Positions 55,484-64,000 of a stretch of DNA of 64,000 bases are shown one piece after another (position 1 is the stretch's first letter; the number at the start of each line of letters is the position of its first letter). The notes beneath the pieces were generated by a model. That model saw only the letters and a list, made by a program, of their open reading frames with translations. It had not been told where the DNA came from and ran no database searches. The stretch lies in assembly GCF_000145255.1 (NCBI RefSeq), contig NC_014394.1, positions 2,232,001 to 2,296,000 on the forward strand, written 5' to 3'. The translations under genes were made by a program, and so were the position numbers. Source of the stretch: Gallionella capsiferriformans ES-2. Lineage in GTDB: Bacteria; Pseudomonadota; Gammaproteobacteria; Burkholderiales; Gallionellaceae.

Positions 55484-56224
55484 ATGAAATTTACACCGAT
55501 ACTCATCGCATTGACTGTCGCCTCACTCACAGGATGTGCAACCCATCCACAGACGCAGACCGACCCGTTCGAACCGTTTAACCGCAGCATGTACGGCTTC
55601 AACAACGCGCTGGACAAAGCGATTCTCAAACCTGTCGCACAAGGCTACAACAAAGCCGTGCCAGATACCGGAAAAACGCTGGTGAGCAATTTTTTCTCCA
55701 ATCTGGATGATGTGATTGTCACCGCCAACGACCTGCTGCAATTTAAATTCAAACAGGCATTTTCCGATGGCATGCGTGTGCTGGTCAATTCTACCGTCGG
55801 CGTTGGCGGACTGATCGATGTGGCCTCGATGAATCTCGACAAACACAACGAAGACTTCGGACAGACACTGGGATATTGGGGAGTCGGCAGCGGCCCTTAT
55901 CTTGTCTTACCATTTCTGGGATCGAGTACGATACGTGACGGATTGGGCGACTTGGGTGATAGCCAGGTCAGCGTTATATCCAACACCAAAAATGTACCCA
56001 CACGCAACGCGCTATACCTGACCAAGGGCATCAAACGACGCGCACAACTGCTTGAAAGCGAAAGCTTGCTAGACGGTGCGGTCATAGATCGTTACGCTTT
56101 CATCCGCGACGCTTACCTGCAACGCCGCGAAAGCCTAGTCTATGACGGCAATCCGCCGGAAGAACTATTTGACGATGCGACTGATCCTGCGTCGACCGAA
56201 GCACCGGAAGCAGCAAAGCCTTGA
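55484..56224 (+). CDS. mlaA: Phospholipid-binding lipoprotein MlaA (VacJ)
   Basis: Outer-membrane lipoprotein that removes phospholipids from the outer leaflet and passes them to MlaC. The 246-residue protein has a lipobox SLTGCAT with Cys18, then DPFEPFNRSMYGFNNALD, the long helical core and GYWGVGSGPYLVLPFLGSST. The C-terminal tail is acidic and low complexity. No mlaBCDEF genes are in the window. A terminator follows. Confidence 0.95.
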   Translation: MKFTPILIALTVASLTGCATHPQTQTDPFEPFNRSMYGFNNALDKAILKPVAQGYNKAVPDTGKTLVSNFFSNLDDVIVTANDLLQFKFKQAFSDGMRVLVNSTVGVGGLIDVASMNLDKHNEDFGQTLGYWGVGSGPYLVLPFLGSSTIRDGLGDLGDSQVSVISNTKNVPTRNALYLTKGIKRRAQLLESESLLDGAVIDRYAFIRDAYLQRRESLVYDGNPPEELFDDATDPASTEAPEAAKP

Positions 56225-56225
56225 T

Positions 56226-56251
56226 TTAAGCCCCCTTATGGGGGCTTTATT
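56226..56251 (+). terminator. Rho-independent terminator after mlaA
   Basis: AAGCCCCC (56228-56235) pairs with GGGGGCTT (56240-56247) over a four-base loop, followed by a short T-rich tail, three bases after the mlaA stop. Ends the bamD-nudix-mlaA transcript. Confidence 0.88.
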
Positions 56252-56367
56252 TCAAGCAGCGGCGACAAAATAGATGGGCAAAGTCGATATTGTTTAATAC
56301 TTAAAAGCTGTAGAGCAAAACGACCACCCTGAACGTTGTTTAAACCACCATACTGCGAGGTAATATC

Positions 56368-57021
56368 ATGCAAAACGATACTTTCGAAGCCGATGTACGC
56401 AGCGCCGTCGAACAAGGCCATAACGTGCAAGAAATGGTACGAGAACTTACGTTGCGCCGCATCAGCGCCCGGTCGATGGATATCGAATCCTTGCGACAAA
56501 TCGCACACTCTGTGCTGCGTGGTGCCAGAGCTGCCGTGCGCAATGAATTAAACCTGTCTGCTGCACAAGCTGAAACGGCCCGCATGCAACTCAAGCAAAC
56601 GGTAGCGGGACTGGATATGGCGCTGGCACAAACGGCAAATGCCGCCAGGCTTGCGATCGAAGAAGCCGCCAGCCGCGCACAACAATTCACAAATGAAGAT
56701 TTGGCGCTAGCTCGCGCCAATCTGGAAAGTCTGGATGAGCTGCTGATTGAAACCCTGCAAACTTCAGCCTCTAGTGCACGCGATGCAGTAGATGAGATTT
56801 TACACAGTCTTGCCGCGCATAGCCTGACGCACGGCACGCTGGCGGGCGCTCAAATCAGGGAAACCTTGTCCGTCATCGCACACCAGTTAAGCTCAGTCGG
56901 TCGCACGCAAGCCGTTTCCGGGCTGCATCTAGCCCAAGCCAGCAGCGACCTGCTGCGCCAGATTGCGGCAGGCGTCCTCACTGGCGTCGCCGATCACGTC
57001 AAGCCAGCGCACAAAGACTGA
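56368..57021 (+). CDS. DUF6781-like helical protein
   Basis: A 217-residue, almost wholly helical protein rich in Ala, Leu, Gln and Glu, with no signal peptide or membrane helix. It resembles uncharacterised DUF6781-type proteins; the family call is from memory and tentative. Heptad-like patterns over most of the length suggest a coiled coil or phasin-like surface protein. Its stop overlaps the ubiB-like start (TGATG), so the two are co-translated and may work together. Confidence 0.75.
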   Translation: MQNDTFEADVRSAVEQGHNVQEMVRELTLRRISARSMDIESLRQIAHSVLRGARAAVRNELNLSAAQAETARMQLKQTVAGLDMALAQTANAARLAIEEAASRAQQFTNEDLALARANLESLDELLIETLQTSASSARDAVDEILHSLAAHSLTHGTLAGAQIRETLSVIAHQLSSVGRTQAVSGLHLAQASSDLLRQIAAGVLTGVADHVKPAHKD

Positions 57022-58739
57022 TGCTGCTACAAGCTCTGGTAGCGGTGCGCGACTTGTCGCGCCTGCATGACATCGCAGCCGTACTGATACGCCACGGATT
57101 CGGCGATCTTGTCGCGCGCATGGGACTGAACCACGCGCTGGAGCGCGCAGGGCAAGTATTGCACCACAGACCTACGCCGGAATACGCTCATCTGCCGGCG
57201 CCAATGCGTGTGCGACAAGCGCTGGAGGAGCTCGGCCCGACTTTCGTTAAACTAGGGCAGGTACTGGCGACCCGCGTGGATTTATTCGAACCTGAGTGGA
57301 TCACCGAGTTTGGCAAGCTACAGGACAACGCGCCGCCCGTTCCCTACGCGGAGATATCCCAACAACTACAGGAGGATCTGGGCGCAGCCCCGGAATCGTT
57401 GTTCGCGGCATTTGATCCTGCGCCACTGGCCGCAGCTTCAATTGCACAAGTTCACCGCGCACGCTTAGAGGATGGCAGCGAGGTGATCGTCAAAGTGCGT
57501 CGCCCCGGCATCCGGCCGGTCATCGAAGCCGATCTGCGCTGGATGATGCGTCTGGCTGAACTGGCTGAGAGCGAAAGTCCTGAATTGAGGAGCTTCCGCC
57601 CCAAAGAGGTGGTAAGACAATTTTCACTCTCGCTCAGACGGGAACTCGACTTTGCCATCGAATGCAGGAATGCCGAGCACATTGCACTGAACTTTGCGAA
57701 TTATTCCGGCCAGAGCGACGTCATACCCGACGCGCCCATCATCGTGATTCCCCGTGTTTATTGGCAGTGGACGGGTGAGCGCGTTTGCGTGCAGGAATAT
57801 ATCGATGGCATACCGGGACGCCGGCTTGACGCAGTAGATCAAGCCGGGCTTGATCGCAAAACACTGGCACGGCGCGGGGCGCGAGCCGTGCTGAAAATGA
57901 TTGTCGAGGACGGCTTCTTTCACGCTGACCCCCATCCCGGAAACGTGTTTTACTTACCCGACAACCGCATCGCATTCATCGACTTTGGCATGGTTGGGCG
58001 GCTGACTGAGGAGCGACGCGAACAATTAATCCGCTTATTGCTAGGACTTGTTCAGCATGAACCCAAACGAGTACTGGATGTCCTGCTTGACTGGACCGGC
58101 GACGGCGCGCAGGACGAGACCGGACTCACCCTTGAAATCGAGACCTTTCTTGACCAATATCACGGCGTAGCCCTTAAGCAACTCCGAATAGGTGCGATGC
58201 TCTCGGACATGGTCGCCATCCTTCGGCAACACCAACTGATGTTGCCCTCTGATATGGCAATTCTGGTCAAAGCGTTTATTTCACTGGAAGGAATGGGGCG
58301 CGAACTTGACCCGGATTTCGACATCGCCGGCGAAGCCATGCCGATGCTGGAACACGCGCTGCGTGCACGCTACGCGCCTGCTACGCTTGCCAAACGCGGG
58401 TGGCGCGCCATCATGGAGGCGCTGACACTGATTTCAGGGCTACCACACGATCTGTCGCGACTGCTGCGCGCAGCCCGGCGCGGCCGACTGGAAATACACA
58501 TTGAGATCGCGCATTTAAAACATGTCGGCAATCAGCTCGACGGTGCCGTCAACCGGCTATCCGTAGGACTGATCGTTGCCGCACTGATCATCGGCTCATC
58601 CATCGTCATGACCGTACCAGACACGCTGAAGATTTTTGGCCTGCCCTTTTTCGGACTGGCCGGAATTATCTGTGCCTCCATCGGCGGTTTGTGGCTGCTA
58701 CTGTCGATCTGGCGCAGCAACCGCGCCGACCGTGAATAA
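57021..58739 (+). CDS. UbiB/ABC1-family atypical kinase
   Basis: A 572-residue protein of the ABC1/UbiB family, which supports ubiquinone synthesis and lipid handling. Signature motifs are FVKLGQVLATRVD (the KxGQ motif), AAASIAQVHRARL (the Ala-rich loop), the VKVRRPG lysine, and the metal site IDFGMVGRL. Two C-terminal helices (about 510-565) anchor it to the membrane. No ubiE or ubiJ lies nearby, so it may be a second UbiB-like copy with another role. Co-translated with the helical protein upstream. Confidence 0.9.
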   Translation: MLLQALVAVRDLSRLHDIAAVLIRHGFGDLVARMGLNHALERAGQVLHHRPTPEYAHLPAPMRVRQALEELGPTFVKLGQVLATRVDLFEPEWITEFGKLQDNAPPVPYAEISQQLQEDLGAAPESLFAAFDPAPLAAASIAQVHRARLEDGSEVIVKVRRPGIRPVIEADLRWMMRLAELAESESPELRSFRPKEVVRQFSLSLRRELDFAIECRNAEHIALNFANYSGQSDVIPDAPIIVIPRVYWQWTGERVCVQEYIDGIPGRRLDAVDQAGLDRKTLARRGARAVLKMIVEDGFFHADPHPGNVFYLPDNRIAFIDFGMVGRLTEERREQLIRLLLGLVQHEPKRVLDVLLDWTGDGAQDETGLTLEIETFLDQYHGVALKQLRIGAMLSDMVAILRQHQLMLPSDMAILVKAFISLEGMGRELDPDFDIAGEAMPMLEHALRARYAPATLAKRGWRAIMEALTLISGLPHDLSRLLRAARRGRLEIHIEIAHLKHVGNQLDGAVNRLSVGLIVAALIIGSSIVMTVPDTLKIFGLPFFGLAGIICASIGGLWLLLSIWRSNRADRE

Positions 58740-58788
58740 CCTTCGCGCCAACCGGAACGAAGGTGACTCAATAGACAACCAGAATAAA

Positions 58789-59670
58789 TTAGCGACCTGC
58801 GCGCAACGCGGCGATGCGTTCTTCAAGCGGAGGATGGGTCATAAACAAGCGCGCCATTCCCGCACCGCCGGAGATTCCGGATGCCGCCATCTCCTTGGGC
58901 AGTGATGCTTGTTCATGATTGATCTTCAGGCGTTCTAGCGCTGCGATCATCTTTTCACGGCCGGCCAGCTCAGCCCCTCCTGCATCGGCACGGAATTCAC
59001 GCTGACGCGAGAACCACATCACGATGATGCTGGCGAGCACCCCCAACACCACCTGCGCGACCATTTCCGCGATAAAGGAGCCGATACCCGGCCCGCGCTC
59101 TTCGCCGTCCTTTCGCAACAGCGAGTCGATGAATAGACCGAACAGTTTGGCGAAGAAGAACACAAAGGTATTCACCACCCCTTGAATCAGCGCCAGCGTC
59201 ACCATATCGCCATTGGCCACATGACTGATTTCATGGGCCAGCACCGCCTCGGTTTCATCGCGCCCCATATTGTGCAACAGCCCGGTGCTCACCGCGACCA
59301 GCGCATTATTTTTATTCCAGCCCGTGGCAAAGGCATTCACATCCGGCGCATCGTAAATGGCCACTTCCGGCATACCAATCCCGGCAGCGAGCGCCTGACG
59401 ACGCACCGTTTCAACCAACCAGCGCTCAGTTGGATCGGACGGTGTGGTGATGACCTGCGCATTCACCATCCGCTTGGCCGACCATTTAGACATCAACAAG
59501 GAAATGATCGAACCCGAAAAGCCCACCACCAGCGACATCACCAGCAGCGCATTAAAATTAATCGCTCCGCTTTGATCTAACACACGATCGACACCCAACA
59601 ATCGCAAGGTGATGCTGATCACCAGCATCACGGCAAGATTCGTTAAGACAAACAGAAAAATACGCTTCAT
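58789..59670 (-). CDS. htpX: Membrane zinc protease HtpX
   Basis: A 293-residue M48 protease that degrades misfolded membrane proteins under stress. Two N-terminal helices (about 4-55) precede the zinc motif LAHEISHVANGD, and two more follow at about 155-215, with the third zinc ligand in REFRADAGGAELAG. The ATG at 59670 has GGAG eight bases upstream; the GTG at 59679 is less likely. Confidence 0.96.
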   Translation of the reverse strand: MKRIFLFVLTNLAVMLVISITLRLLGVDRVLDQSGAINFNALLVMSLVVGFSGSIISLLMSKWSAKRMVNAQVITTPSDPTERWLVETVRRQALAAGIGMPEVAIYDAPDVNAFATGWNKNNALVAVSTGLLHNMGRDETEAVLAHEISHVANGDMVTLALIQGVVNTFVFFFAKLFGLFIDSLLRKDGEERGPGIGSFIAEMVAQVVLGVLASIIVMWFSRQREFRADAGGAELAGREKMIAALERLKINHEQASLPKEMAASGISGGAGMARLFMTHPPLEERIAALRAGR

Positions 59671-59789
59671 ACAGTTCACTCCTTAAAAATACGCCATTGG
59701 CGCTGCTGTACTAAATGGGGCAGGTCCGCAATTTTTCAAGCGCCCTTTAGTCACAGACAGACGAAAGAAGTTTCATTTCGCTTGAAATA

Positions 59790-60023
59790 TTATGCTTTTA
59801 GCCGCGTAAGCTGTTGCAAATACAACGCCTCGACTTTAGCGCGCGCCCAGGGTGTTTTGCGCAGAAATTTCAGACTGGATTTGATACTCGGTTCAAAAGT
59901 AAAACAACGCACCGGAACGGCATCCGCCATGGCGGCCCACCCGATAGCTTCGGATAACTGTGTGACGATCGCTTCGAGGGTCACGCCTTCGAGCGGAGGA
60001 CGATTTGCAGGTTTTGTAATCAT
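59790..60023 (-). CDS. VF530/DUF2132 family DNA-binding protein
   Basis: A 77-residue protein of the VF530 family. The pattern is LEAIVTQLSEAIGWAAM followed by RCFTFEPSIKSSLKFLRKTPWARAKVEALYL, quoted by its parts at residues 14-30 and 39-70. Structures of this family show a small helical fold with a possible DNA-binding role. Divergent from the pseudouridine synthase gene. Confidence 0.88.
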   Translation of the reverse strand: MITKPANRPPLEGVTLEAIVTQLSEAIGWAAMADAVPVRCFTFEPSIKSSLKFLRKTPWARAKVEALYLQQLTRLKA

Positions 60024-60096
60024 GTCGGTATTTTACAGGCGATAGTGACGCTTGAGCGCTTACAATGACGCACTTTCTCAATTGATGACTTTTTTC

Positions 60097-60795
60097 ATGA
60101 CCGAACCCGTCCGTCTCGCCAAACGCCTCGTCGAATTAGTCGCATGCTCTCGCCGTGAAGCCGAACTCTATATTGCCGGGGGTTGGGTCATGGTCGACGG
60201 ACAGATCGTAGAAGAGCCGCAGTTCATGGTATCGGAACAGCTGGTCGAATTACATCCGAATGCGGACCTCACTCCGATTGAGCCTGCCACCCTGCTGTTC
60301 CATCATCTGAATGCCACCAATACCACCGCAATATGCGCCGGTACGCGCTCGGCTGACGACCTGTCCGGCATCCACCTACTGCGCCAGCATTTTTTCAAAT
60401 TGACACCCTGCACACCGCTGGAACGTAACGCAAGCGGCCTGACCGTACTCACGCAGGACTTTCGCATCATCCGTAAGCTCAAAGATGAGGCCGCCACCAT
60501 CGAACAAGAATACATCGTTGAAATCGCTGGCGAGATTATGGCCGATGGACTGAAGCTGCTCAATCACGGCCTGAAATTCAACGGCAAGCCCCTGCCCCCG
60601 GCTAAGGTCAGCTGGCAAAACGAAACCCGCTTACGTTTCGCGCTCAAGGGTGTCATACCCGGCCAGATTGCTGCGATGTGCCAAAAGGTCGGCCTGGACG
60701 TCATTTCTATGAGACGCATCCGCATCGGACGAATCTCGATGGCAAAATTACAACCGGACCAATGGCGTTACCTGATGCTCCACGAACGGTTTTAA
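60097..60795 (+). CDS. RsuA/RluF-like pseudouridine synthase, catalytic Asp not conserved
   Basis: A 232-residue protein with an N-terminal S4 RNA-binding domain (RLAKRLVELVACSRREAELYI, seen at residues 5-25) and a pseudouridine synthase domain. The active-site segment reads PLERNASGLTVLTQD, where active enzymes have RLDxxTxGLLxLTxD. The catalytic Asp is thus Glu and the preceding Arg is Pro. The C-terminal RMRIGRISMAKLQPDQWRYL-like end, here MRRIRIGRISMAKL, is normal. It may be inactive and act as an RNA-binding factor. The ATG at 60097 gives the best start. Confidence 0.82.
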   Translation: MTEPVRLAKRLVELVACSRREAELYIAGGWVMVDGQIVEEPQFMVSEQLVELHPNADLTPIEPATLLFHHLNATNTTAICAGTRSADDLSGIHLLRQHFFKLTPCTPLERNASGLTVLTQDFRIIRKLKDEAATIEQEYIVEIAGEIMADGLKLLNHGLKFNGKPLPPAKVSWQNETRLRFALKGVIPGQIAAMCQKVGLDVISMRRIRIGRISMAKLQPDQWRYLMLHERF

Positions 60796-60816
60796 CCACA
60801 AGCGATATCCCTTAAC

Positions 60817-63804
60817 CTATAAAACGCTTTCCTTGAGCAACGCTTCAAACTGGGCAATCGGCAACGGTTTGCTAAATAGGTACCCTTGATAATTTAGACA
60901 GCCTAATTGTTCCAGCAATAATTTTTGCGCTTCCGTTTCCACCCCTTCGGCAATCACGTTCAGACCAAAGTTTTTTGCCATATCAATAATGGTTTGCACC
61001 ATGACGGCATCGTTTTGATCGAAGGTCATGTCGCGGACAAAACTTTGATCGATTTTAATTTGATCGAGAGGAAGCTGTTTCAAATATGACAGCGAAGAAT
61101 ATCCGGTACCAAAATCATCCATCGACAATCTAACTCGCAAGGCTTTCAATGCCTGCATTTTACTGATGACATCTGTAACATCATTCAGCACAACGCTTTC
61201 GGTCAATTCCAACTTTAAGCGCGACGCATCCACCTGATGCACCTGTAAAATACGGGCGACTTTTTCCACAAAATCTCGTTGCTTGAATTGCTTACCGCTA
61301 ACGTTGACCGCTAGCGTCAAATGGCGCATCAGGTCCGCTTCAGACCATATCGCCAGTTGCCTGCACGCCGCATCCAGCACCCAGTCGCCCAATTCGAGAA
61401 TCAAAATGCTTTCTTCGGCCAACGGAATAAATTGCGCAGGCGACACCATACCGCGTGTCGGATGTATCCAGCGCAGCAGCGCTTCCGCGCCCAACGAGCG
61501 CTGATTGCTGTCCACCTGAATTTGGTAATACAGCTGCAACTGCTGGTCTGGCACCGCGCGGTGCAAATCCGCCTCAAGCGAGGCGCGCTCGGAAACAGAA
61601 TGCTGCATGACAGGATCAAAAAATCGCACCGCATTCCGTCCCGATTCCTTCGCCTCATACATTGCCATATCGGCATGTTTGAGCAAATCTTCGACAGCGT
61701 TTCCGTTACCACAATATAAGTTCACGCCAATACTGGGCGAGCTGTGATATTCGTGCTCTTTAATTTTGTAGGGCACCGACAAGGCTGCCCGAATTTTTTC
61801 TGCGATCAGGGCGGCTTTTTTTGATGCCTCGTCGGCATTTTTCCCGACCTCTTCCAGCAGAATGACAAACTCGTCACCACCAAAGCGCGCCACGGTATCG
61901 ACTTCACGCACACAAAAGCGAATGCGTTCAGCGACTTCAATTAACAACAAGTCGCCACAACCGTGCCCCAACGTATCGTTGAGCCTCTTGAATCGATCCA
62001 TATCGAGGAACAATACGGCACCATACGAACCGCTGCGCGCTGAAACCGACAACGCTAGGTGCAGCCGGTCCAGCAATAAACGCCGGTTAGGCAATTGCGT
62101 GAGCACATCGTAAAAAGCGAGATTGCGAATCTCTTCCTCCGCCCGTTTTCGCTCGCTGATGTCGCTAAAAATACTGACATATTCAGTCGTCTCGCCCAGT
62201 ATATTTTTGACTGCGGTAATCGTCAGATTTTTTGGATAAATATGCCCGTCTTTATGCCTGTCCCACAACTCGCCGGACCACGTACCGTTAGCCACGAGCT
62301 GCTGCCACATTTCGACGTAGAACGCACTGTCCTGACACCCAGAACTTAAAAAACGGGGGTTTTTTCCCAGCACCTCTTCCGCACAATAGCCTGTCGTGTC
62401 TTGGAACGCTTGATTAACACGGATGATATTCGCACGCGCATCGGTAATCAAAATCGCTTCATGCGTTTCAAACGTGGTCGCGGCAATGCGCAAATACTCC
62501 TGCGCATCACGCAAGGCTTTTTCAATATGCTCCCGCTCGATAATTTCTTCCTGCAATTGCTCGTTGCTCACTTGCAATTCCCGCGTGCGCTCGTCCACAC
62601 GCCCTTCCAGCGAACGATACGAGAATTGCAAATTTTCGGTCATACGGTTGAAATTTTGTGCCAACGTACCAATCTCATCTGAGCCTGATTCCTCCACTCG
62701 CCGGCTTAAATCGCCTCGGGCAATTTCATCCGCAGTAGATGAAAAACGTTTAATGCGAATGACGAGCTGGCGCCCCAAAAAAAATGCAACCAAGCCCCCC
62801 AGCACGGTCAAAACGAACAAAATACCCAGCAAATTTCTTCGTTGTTGATACAGCGGTGCGAACACCTCATCGGCATCAATTTTAACCACCATCCCCCAGC
62901 GTAATTCAGGCAAATAACGCCAGGCAGCCAGCACTTCAACACCGCGATAGTCCTCCACAATGCCGCCGGACTGAATGCCCGAGAGTGCTTGACGCATCGG
63001 CAACGGTACTCGGGCAAAATCTCTCGGCTTGAATAAATCCAGCTCAACTTCACGTTGCAGCGGGGCAATGTACTTCACGTGCTGGGTATCATAGTAAGTG
63101 GCGATAACCGTTTCGCCCGTTTTACCCAGCCCCACATTGTCGCTTGCGACATGATAAATCTGCTGCGTATCGAGCTGAAAAGCCAGCACGCCCTGCAATA
63201 CACCGCCACGGATAATCGGCACACTGATAAATGCAGCCTTCGCTCTGGAGGGCATATATTTCTCTATATCGGAAATACCGCTTTCCAGCGTCATGCGCGA
63301 CTGGTTAAATACCCGCGCTAAGCCCGTTTCACGATAAGGACCGCTGATCAGATTGGTGGCAAAATCATCCTCATGCTGGTAGGTGAAGATAATTTCGCCT
63401 TCGGGCGTAATCAAAAACACATCGTAAAAAAGCGTACTGTCGCCATTGCCAATGTAGGCGGCAAAACTATTTTGAAAGGGTTTAGCCGCATTCAGATATT
63501 GCGCCGAACGGCTCCCCTGTTGCGAGTAAGCGTGCAATAAAACCGGCATCGCTTCGTCGATTAATTTACTGCGCGACAACAACCACGCGTCTTCACGACG
63601 CTCAGCCAGATACGTTTTGATTTCCAGCGTTTTCTTGTCAGATAAAAGGTTTAAGCGCGTCAGCGTTTCGTAGCGTAAGGCTTCCCCGCTCTTTTCCAGA
63701 CTCAAGTAACCAAACAAAGCCAACGGCAATAGGGCGACAACCACAAACCAAAGCACCAGCCGCCAGGTAATCGTGAGATTTTTTAGCCTGAATATCGGCC
63801 TCAT
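60817..63804 (-). CDS. dCache-HAMP-PAS-GGDEF-EAL c-di-GMP enzyme
   Basis: A 995-residue membrane protein. Helix near residue 20-40, a periplasmic dCache-like sensor (about 45-325), a second helix, HAMP (about 345-400), a coil, PAS (about 440-555), GGDEF and EAL. The GGDEF motif is intact at 642-646 with REVD before it. The EAL motif at 774-776 and the DDFGTGYSSLSYL and AEGVE motifs suggest phosphodiesterase activity too. It overlaps (ATGA) a gene for a periplasmic binding protein, as in NspS-MbaA, so the binding protein may present a ligand to it. ATG 63804 is chosen over the longer frame. Confidence 0.93.
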   Translation of the reverse strand: MRPIFRLKNLTITWRLVLWFVVVALLPLALFGYLSLEKSGEALRYETLTRLNLLSDKKTLEIKTYLAERREDAWLLSRSKLIDEAMPVLLHAYSQQGSRSAQYLNAAKPFQNSFAAYIGNGDSTLFYDVFLITPEGEIIFTYQHEDDFATNLISGPYRETGLARVFNQSRMTLESGISDIEKYMPSRAKAAFISVPIIRGGVLQGVLAFQLDTQQIYHVASDNVGLGKTGETVIATYYDTQHVKYIAPLQREVELDLFKPRDFARVPLPMRQALSGIQSGGIVEDYRGVEVLAAWRYLPELRWGMVVKIDADEVFAPLYQQRRNLLGILFVLTVLGGLVAFFLGRQLVIRIKRFSSTADEIARGDLSRRVEESGSDEIGTLAQNFNRMTENLQFSYRSLEGRVDERTRELQVSNEQLQEEIIEREHIEKALRDAQEYLRIAATTFETHEAILITDARANIIRVNQAFQDTTGYCAEEVLGKNPRFLSSGCQDSAFYVEMWQQLVANGTWSGELWDRHKDGHIYPKNLTITAVKNILGETTEYVSIFSDISERKRAEEEIRNLAFYDVLTQLPNRRLLLDRLHLALSVSARSGSYGAVLFLDMDRFKRLNDTLGHGCGDLLLIEVAERIRFCVREVDTVARFGGDEFVILLEEVGKNADEASKKAALIAEKIRAALSVPYKIKEHEYHSSPSIGVNLYCGNGNAVEDLLKHADMAMYEAKESGRNAVRFFDPVMQHSVSERASLEADLHRAVPDQQLQLYYQIQVDSNQRSLGAEALLRWIHPTRGMVSPAQFIPLAEESILILELGDWVLDAACRQLAIWSEADLMRHLTLAVNVSGKQFKQRDFVEKVARILQVHQVDASRLKLELTESVVLNDVTDVISKMQALKALRVRLSMDDFGTGYSSLSYLKQLPLDQIKIDQSFVRDMTFDQNDAVMVQTIIDMAKNFGLNVIAEGVETEAQKLLLEQLGCLNYQGYLFSKPLPIAQFEALLKESVL

Positions 63805-64000
63805 GGCAACACTTCCGGCAACCCGCGCTGCATAACCAGCCATTCCGCACGACTGCGATAGCCGGGAAAGGGCGCAGGTTGTAACGGTTTTTCGGAACGC
63901 CAGACAATTTCAAATTGACCATCCGAGCTCGCGCGAGCGATATAGGCTGCTTTCCATAAATGCCGGGTGTCATGATCAACGGCCACTATCCCTTCAGGCG
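63801..64000 (-). CDS. Periplasmic ligand-binding protein, C-terminal part
   Basis: The open frame runs off the right end of the window; only the last 66 residues are seen. The sequence GIVAVDHDTRHLWKAAYIAR and the following GQFEIVWRSEKPLQP match the C-terminal end of UrtA/AmiC-like binding proteins (Peripla_BP_5 family). Its stop overlaps the GGDEF-EAL start (ATGA), so the two are translated together. The start and the signal peptide lie outside the window. Confidence 0.7.
   Translation of the reverse strand, partial: PEGIVAVDHDTRHLWKAAYIARASSDGQFEIVWRSEKPLQPAPFPGYRSRAEWLVMQRGLPEVLP

Overview
This window is bacterial chromosome, most likely from a betaproteobacterium of the Nitrosomonadales, perhaps Gallionellaceae. 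I infer this from conserved gene neighbourhoods: glyQ-glyS-gmhB-plsC-ygjP, RNB ribonuclease-tonB-aroE-mtgA, dacC-dat-ybeD-lipB-lipA, lptM-lysA facing cyaY, and pgeF-rluD facing bamD. The species cannot be fixed from sequence alone. Most of the window is housekeeping. No prophage, insertion sequence, CRISPR array or rRNA is visible. One tRNA gene, tRNA-Thr(CGU), is present.

Region by region. 1-4.1 kb: the end of ispH, thiO, tRNA-Thr, a RutE-like reductase and fumC. 4.1-12.2 kb: a signalling block on the minus strand, with a large PAS/GAF sensor kinase whose start is separated by a frameshift, a NarL-type regulator and a diguanylate cyclase. Beside it lie two small orphan genes, one a degenerate sigma-70 region 2 domain. 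12.6-16.9 kb: a MacAB-like efflux operon. 17-21.2 kb: a CobD-like protein, a DUF2934 protein, DAHP synthase, a nucleotidase and argB. 21.3-26.3 kb: a PCu(A)C copper chaperone facing a RegB/RegA redox two-component system, with a perfect RegA-type palindrome between them, then two HDOD proteins and a CZB zinc-binding protein. 26.6-31 kb: cell wall and lipoate genes and a cytochrome c. 31-39 kb: RNB-tonB, an interposed metal uptake cluster, then aroE-mtgA. 39-48 kb: an Aer-like chemoreceptor, lysA-lptM, cyaY, ygjP-plsC-gmhB and glyQS. 48-57 kb: a periplasmic repeat protein, rimO, a ZIP transporter, yceH, pgeF-rluD, bamD, a NUDIX hydrolase and mlaA. 57-64 kb: DUF6781-ubiB, htpX, a VF530 protein, an atypical pseudouridine synthase and a GGDEF-EAL protein coupled to a periplasmic binding protein.

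Themes that link the genes: c-di-GMP and redox signalling (two GGDEF proteins, a five-PAS kinase, RegBA, a PAS chemoreceptor, HDOD and CZB proteins), metal handling (PCu(A)C, a ZnuA/ZnuB pair without an ATPase, ZIP, CyaY), and envelope assembly (BamD, MlaA, MtgA, DacC, LptM, PlsC, GmhB). A set of short intergenic hairpins built from degenerate heptamers recurs at several places, and one of them appears to supply the start and N-terminus of lipB.
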